From Pseudonocardia sp. (GTDB lineage: Bacteria; Actinomycetota; Actinomycetes; Mycobacteriales; Pseudonocardiaceae), in the NCBI RefSeq assembly GCF_025465255.1, contig NZ_JAODNI010000112.1, positions 1 to 64,000 of the forward strand: a stretch of DNA of 64,000 nt, in the 5' to 3' direction. This document shows positions 62,230 through 64,000 of the stretch, piece after piece. Under the pieces are notes generated by a model. The model had not been told where the DNA came from. It worked only from the letters and a program-made list of their open reading frames with translations, and ran no database searches. Made by a program: the position numbers and the translations under genes. Positions within the stretch are counted from its first letter, which is position 1; each line of letters starts with the position of its first letter.

Positions 62230-63320
62230 CCCGGCACACCGACCCGCCGCCGGCGGAGCGGCGCAGCGACGCGGGTGGCGCCGCCGACCGCGAAGCTCAG
62301 CTGTTCCAGGGCAGCCGCCGAAGCAAGCGGCCGGGCGGCCGCAGGCGCGGGGGCGGCGAGCCGACGGTCGTCCCGGATGCCGAGTTCCGCTCCTACTACG
62401 GCAGGCCGGTCCTCAAGGCTCCCGTCTGGGAGTGGAAGATCGCGGCGTACCTCTTCTGCGGAGGGCTCGCCGCCGGGTCGTCGGTGGTGGCCGCGGGCGC
62501 GGACCTGACCGGCCGGCCCGGGCTGCGGCGTGCGGGATGGCTCGGGTCGTTCGGGGCGCTGCTGGCCAGCCTCTGGTTCCTGGTCTCCGACCTGGGCCGG
62601 CCCGACCGCTTCCACCACATGCTGCGGGTGTTGAAGCCGACGTCCCCGATGAGCGTCGGGACCTGGATCCTCTCGGCGTTCGGGCCCGGCGTCGCCGTCG
62701 CCGCCGCCGCCGAGCTGGTTCCCGCGAGGTGGCGGCGGACCTGGCCCGCGCGGCTGCTCGCCCGGCTGGCCCGGCCCGCGGGGTTGTCGTCCGCGGTCAC
62801 GGCGCCCGGCGTCGCGTCCTACACGGCGGTCCTGCTCTCGCACACCGCGGTCCCGGGCTGGAGCGAGGTCCGCGACGAGCTGCCCTTCGTCTTCGTCGGA
62901 TCCGCGGCCGCCAGCGGGGGCGGGTTCGGGATGCTCTGCGCGCCGGTGGCGGAGACCGGTCCGGCGCGCGCGTTCGCCGCGGTCGGGGCCGCGTCCGAGC
63001 TCGCCGCGTCCCGGGTGATGGAGCACCGGCTCGGGCTGGTCGGCGAGGTCTACCGGAAGGGGCACGTGGGCCGGCTGCGGCGGGCGTCGGAGCTGCTCAC
63101 CGCCGCCGGGCTCGCCGGGACCCTGCTCGTCGCGGGCCGCAGCCGGGCCGGGGCCGCCGCGTCCGGCCTCGCGCTGCTGGCCGGGAGCGCGCTGCAGCGG
63201 TTCGGGGTGTTCGAGGCGGGGGTCGCCTCGACGAAGGACCCGCGCTACGTCGTCGTCCCCCAGCGCGAGCGCCTCGAGGCTCGGGCGCAGGCGGGAGAAA
63301 CCGTCCGGGGTGAGGCGTAG
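62226..63320 (+). CDS. NrfD-type membrane subunit of formate dehydrogenase
   Basis: 364 residues from GTG 62226 (overlapping the fdhB stop). After a charged 60-residue N-terminus, about eight membrane spans follow, starting WEWKIAAYLFCGGLAAGSSVVAAGADL; SDLGRPDRFHHMLRVLKPTSPMSVGTWIL is the typical NrfD/PsrC loop. In this family the subunit exchanges electrons with menaquinone, so the complex is a formate:menaquinone oxidoreductase. It replaces the cytochrome b FdnI subunit of E. coli-type enzymes. Confidence 0.9.
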   Translation: MTRHTDPPPAERRSDAGGAADREAQLFQGSRRSKRPGGRRRGGGEPTVVPDAEFRSYYGRPVLKAPVWEWKIAAYLFCGGLAAGSSVVAAGADLTGRPGLRRAGWLGSFGALLASLWFLVSDLGRPDRFHHMLRVLKPTSPMSVGTWILSAFGPGVAVAAAAELVPARWRRTWPARLLARLARPAGLSSAVTAPGVASYTAVLLSHTAVPGWSEVRDELPFVFVGSAAASGGGFGMLCAPVAETGPARAFAAVGAASELAASRVMEHRLGLVGEVYRKGHVGRLRRASELLTAAGLAGTLLVAGRSRAGAAASGLALLAGSALQRFGVFEAGVASTKDPRYVVVPQRERLEARAQAGETVRGEA

Positions 63321-63394
63321 GTCCGTTCCGGCCGGGTACGACGCCCGGGTCCCCCGGGAACCGGCCCGGGTCCAACCCGAGGATGTGCAGGTCG

Positions 63395-63685
63395 ATGACG
63401 ACGACCTCGACGGTGTCGCCCTTCGCGGCCGCGCTCGCCCCCTTCATCGCGTGGCTCGCCACCCGCGAGAGCGACGAGGCGCTCCGCCGCGGGTACCGGG
63501 AGAGCGTCGAGGGCTACCTACGCTGGTCTCAGGCCGACCGGGGGGACGCCCACGACCGCCGCCGCCGCTACCTGGTCGCGATGCGGCGGGCCGGGAACGG
63601 CGATGTCGCGGCGACCCGGAGGGGCCTGGAGCGGCTGGCGGAGTACGAGACGATCGTCGCGCTGACCCTGCCGTTGGAGGCCTGA
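63395..63685 (+). CDS. hypothetical protein
   Basis: 96 residues from ATG 63395 (ATG 63383 is possible). Mostly helical: FAAALAPFIAWLATRESDEALRRGYRESVEGYLRWSQADRGDAHDRRRRYLVAMRRAG, ending LPLEA. No domain recognised. It follows the formate dehydrogenase operon by 74 bases and could be co-transcribed. Confidence 0.5.
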   Translation: MTTTSTVSPFAAALAPFIAWLATRESDEALRRGYRESVEGYLRWSQADRGDAHDRRRRYLVAMRRAGNGDVAATRRGLERLAEYETIVALTLPLEA

Positions 63686-63709
63686 CTCCTCGGGTCGGAA
63701 CCGGACGCG

Positions 63710-64000
63710 CTACTCCGGGCACTCGAGCTTGCACCACAGGGTGAGCGTCGTGCCGGACTCCCCGCGGACGATCTCGACGGAGTCCACGTAGGCGCGGATC
63801 ATCGTCAGTCCCCGTCCGCGGTCCCCCGGGTCCGCGGGCGTCGGCCGCCACCGGCCCTGGTCCGACACCGAGACCGTGACCCCGGCGGGTCGCCGCCCAC
63901 CCCCCGTCCGGACGATCGCCAGCGCCGACGCCACGTCCGCGGCGGAACCCCGGGCCGGGTCGTCGTCGGCCGTCGCGCGGACGGTGATCGAGCCCCGCCC
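63710..64000 (-). CDS. RsbW-like anti-sigma kinase, partial at window edge
   Basis: The C-terminal 96 or so residues of a HATPase_c_2 domain; the gene continues beyond 64000. Visible are SITVRATADDDPARGSA, then VTVSVSDQGRWRP (the G1-box Asp-x-Gly) and DRGRGLTMIRAYVDSVEI (G2), ending TLWCKLECPE. Such proteins phosphorylate STAS antagonists and hold stress sigma factors inactive. It could replace the broken kinase near 46.2 kb. Confidence 0.8.
   Translation of the reverse strand, partial: GRGSITVRATADDDPARGSAADVASALAIVRTGGGRRPAGVTVSVSDQGRWRPTPADPGDRGRGLTMIRAYVDSVEIVRGESGTTLTLWCKLECPE

Overview
The window is very high-GC DNA with many GTG and TTG starts, purine-rich ribosome binding sites and gene families typical of Actinobacteria: DUF5313, GAF-ANTAR regulators, an NDMA-dependent alcohol dehydrogenase, a mycothiol-era TIGR03086 protein, DUF2945, DUF6158 and a fused indolepyruvate ferredoxin oxidoreductase. 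Together they suggest a Pseudonocardia-like member of the Pseudonocardiales. This is an inference from gene content; no rRNA is present.

Layout. 0-10 kb: a putative secreted repeat protein, an ABC exporter divergent from its MarR regulator, a DODA-type dioxygenase, a geranylgeranyl reductase homologue, then a signalling block (a decayed hybrid sensor and two GAF-ANTAR proteins) and a quinone oxidoreductase. 10.7-17.3 kb: a catabolic cluster with two LacI regulators, two Gfo/Idh dehydrogenases (one broken), a broken FAD ferredoxin reductase, a MocE-type Rieske ferredoxin and a MocD-type desaturase-like oxygenase. It resembles rhizopine / O-methyl-inositol demethylation systems. 17-30 kb: SDR, metallo-hydrolase, methyltransferase, BKACE, indolepyruvate oxidoreductase with Lrp, HAD phosphatase and nicotinamide phosphoribosyltransferase. 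29-34 kb: a LacI-linked cupin/PPOX/GATase1-like operon and zwf. 34-45 kb: cold-shock protein with a structured leader, pirin plus OhrR-like MarR, class A beta-lactamase, DegT aminotransferase, NDMA alcohol dehydrogenase and an NAD-dependent formate dehydrogenase. 45-52 kb: stress-signalling genes (STAS, broken RsbW-like kinase, SpoIIE phosphatase) and an epimerase/Rieske operon.

52.6-63.3 kb is the most striking region: a complete bacterial selenocysteine island. It holds a 93-nt tRNA-Sec with a UCA anticodon and a long variable arm, selD, selA-selB, and a three-gene membrane formate dehydrogenase whose catalytic subunit is read through an in-frame TGA at 58418-58420 (Sec190), directly followed by a SECIS-like hairpin with a GGUCU loop. 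The TGA would split this gene in an ordinary gene call.

Two themes cut across the window. First, sequences resembling sigma-B/sigma-F stress promoters (GNNT, 15-17 nt, GGGTA) lie upstream of the Sec-formate dehydrogenase, the NAD-formate dehydrogenase and the stress genes, which suggests that formate oxidation belongs to a general stress regulon. Second, at least nine genes are broken by internal deletion, frameshift or truncation with no insertion sequence in sight, which points to ongoing gene decay or, less interestingly, to assembly errors in GC-rich DNA.
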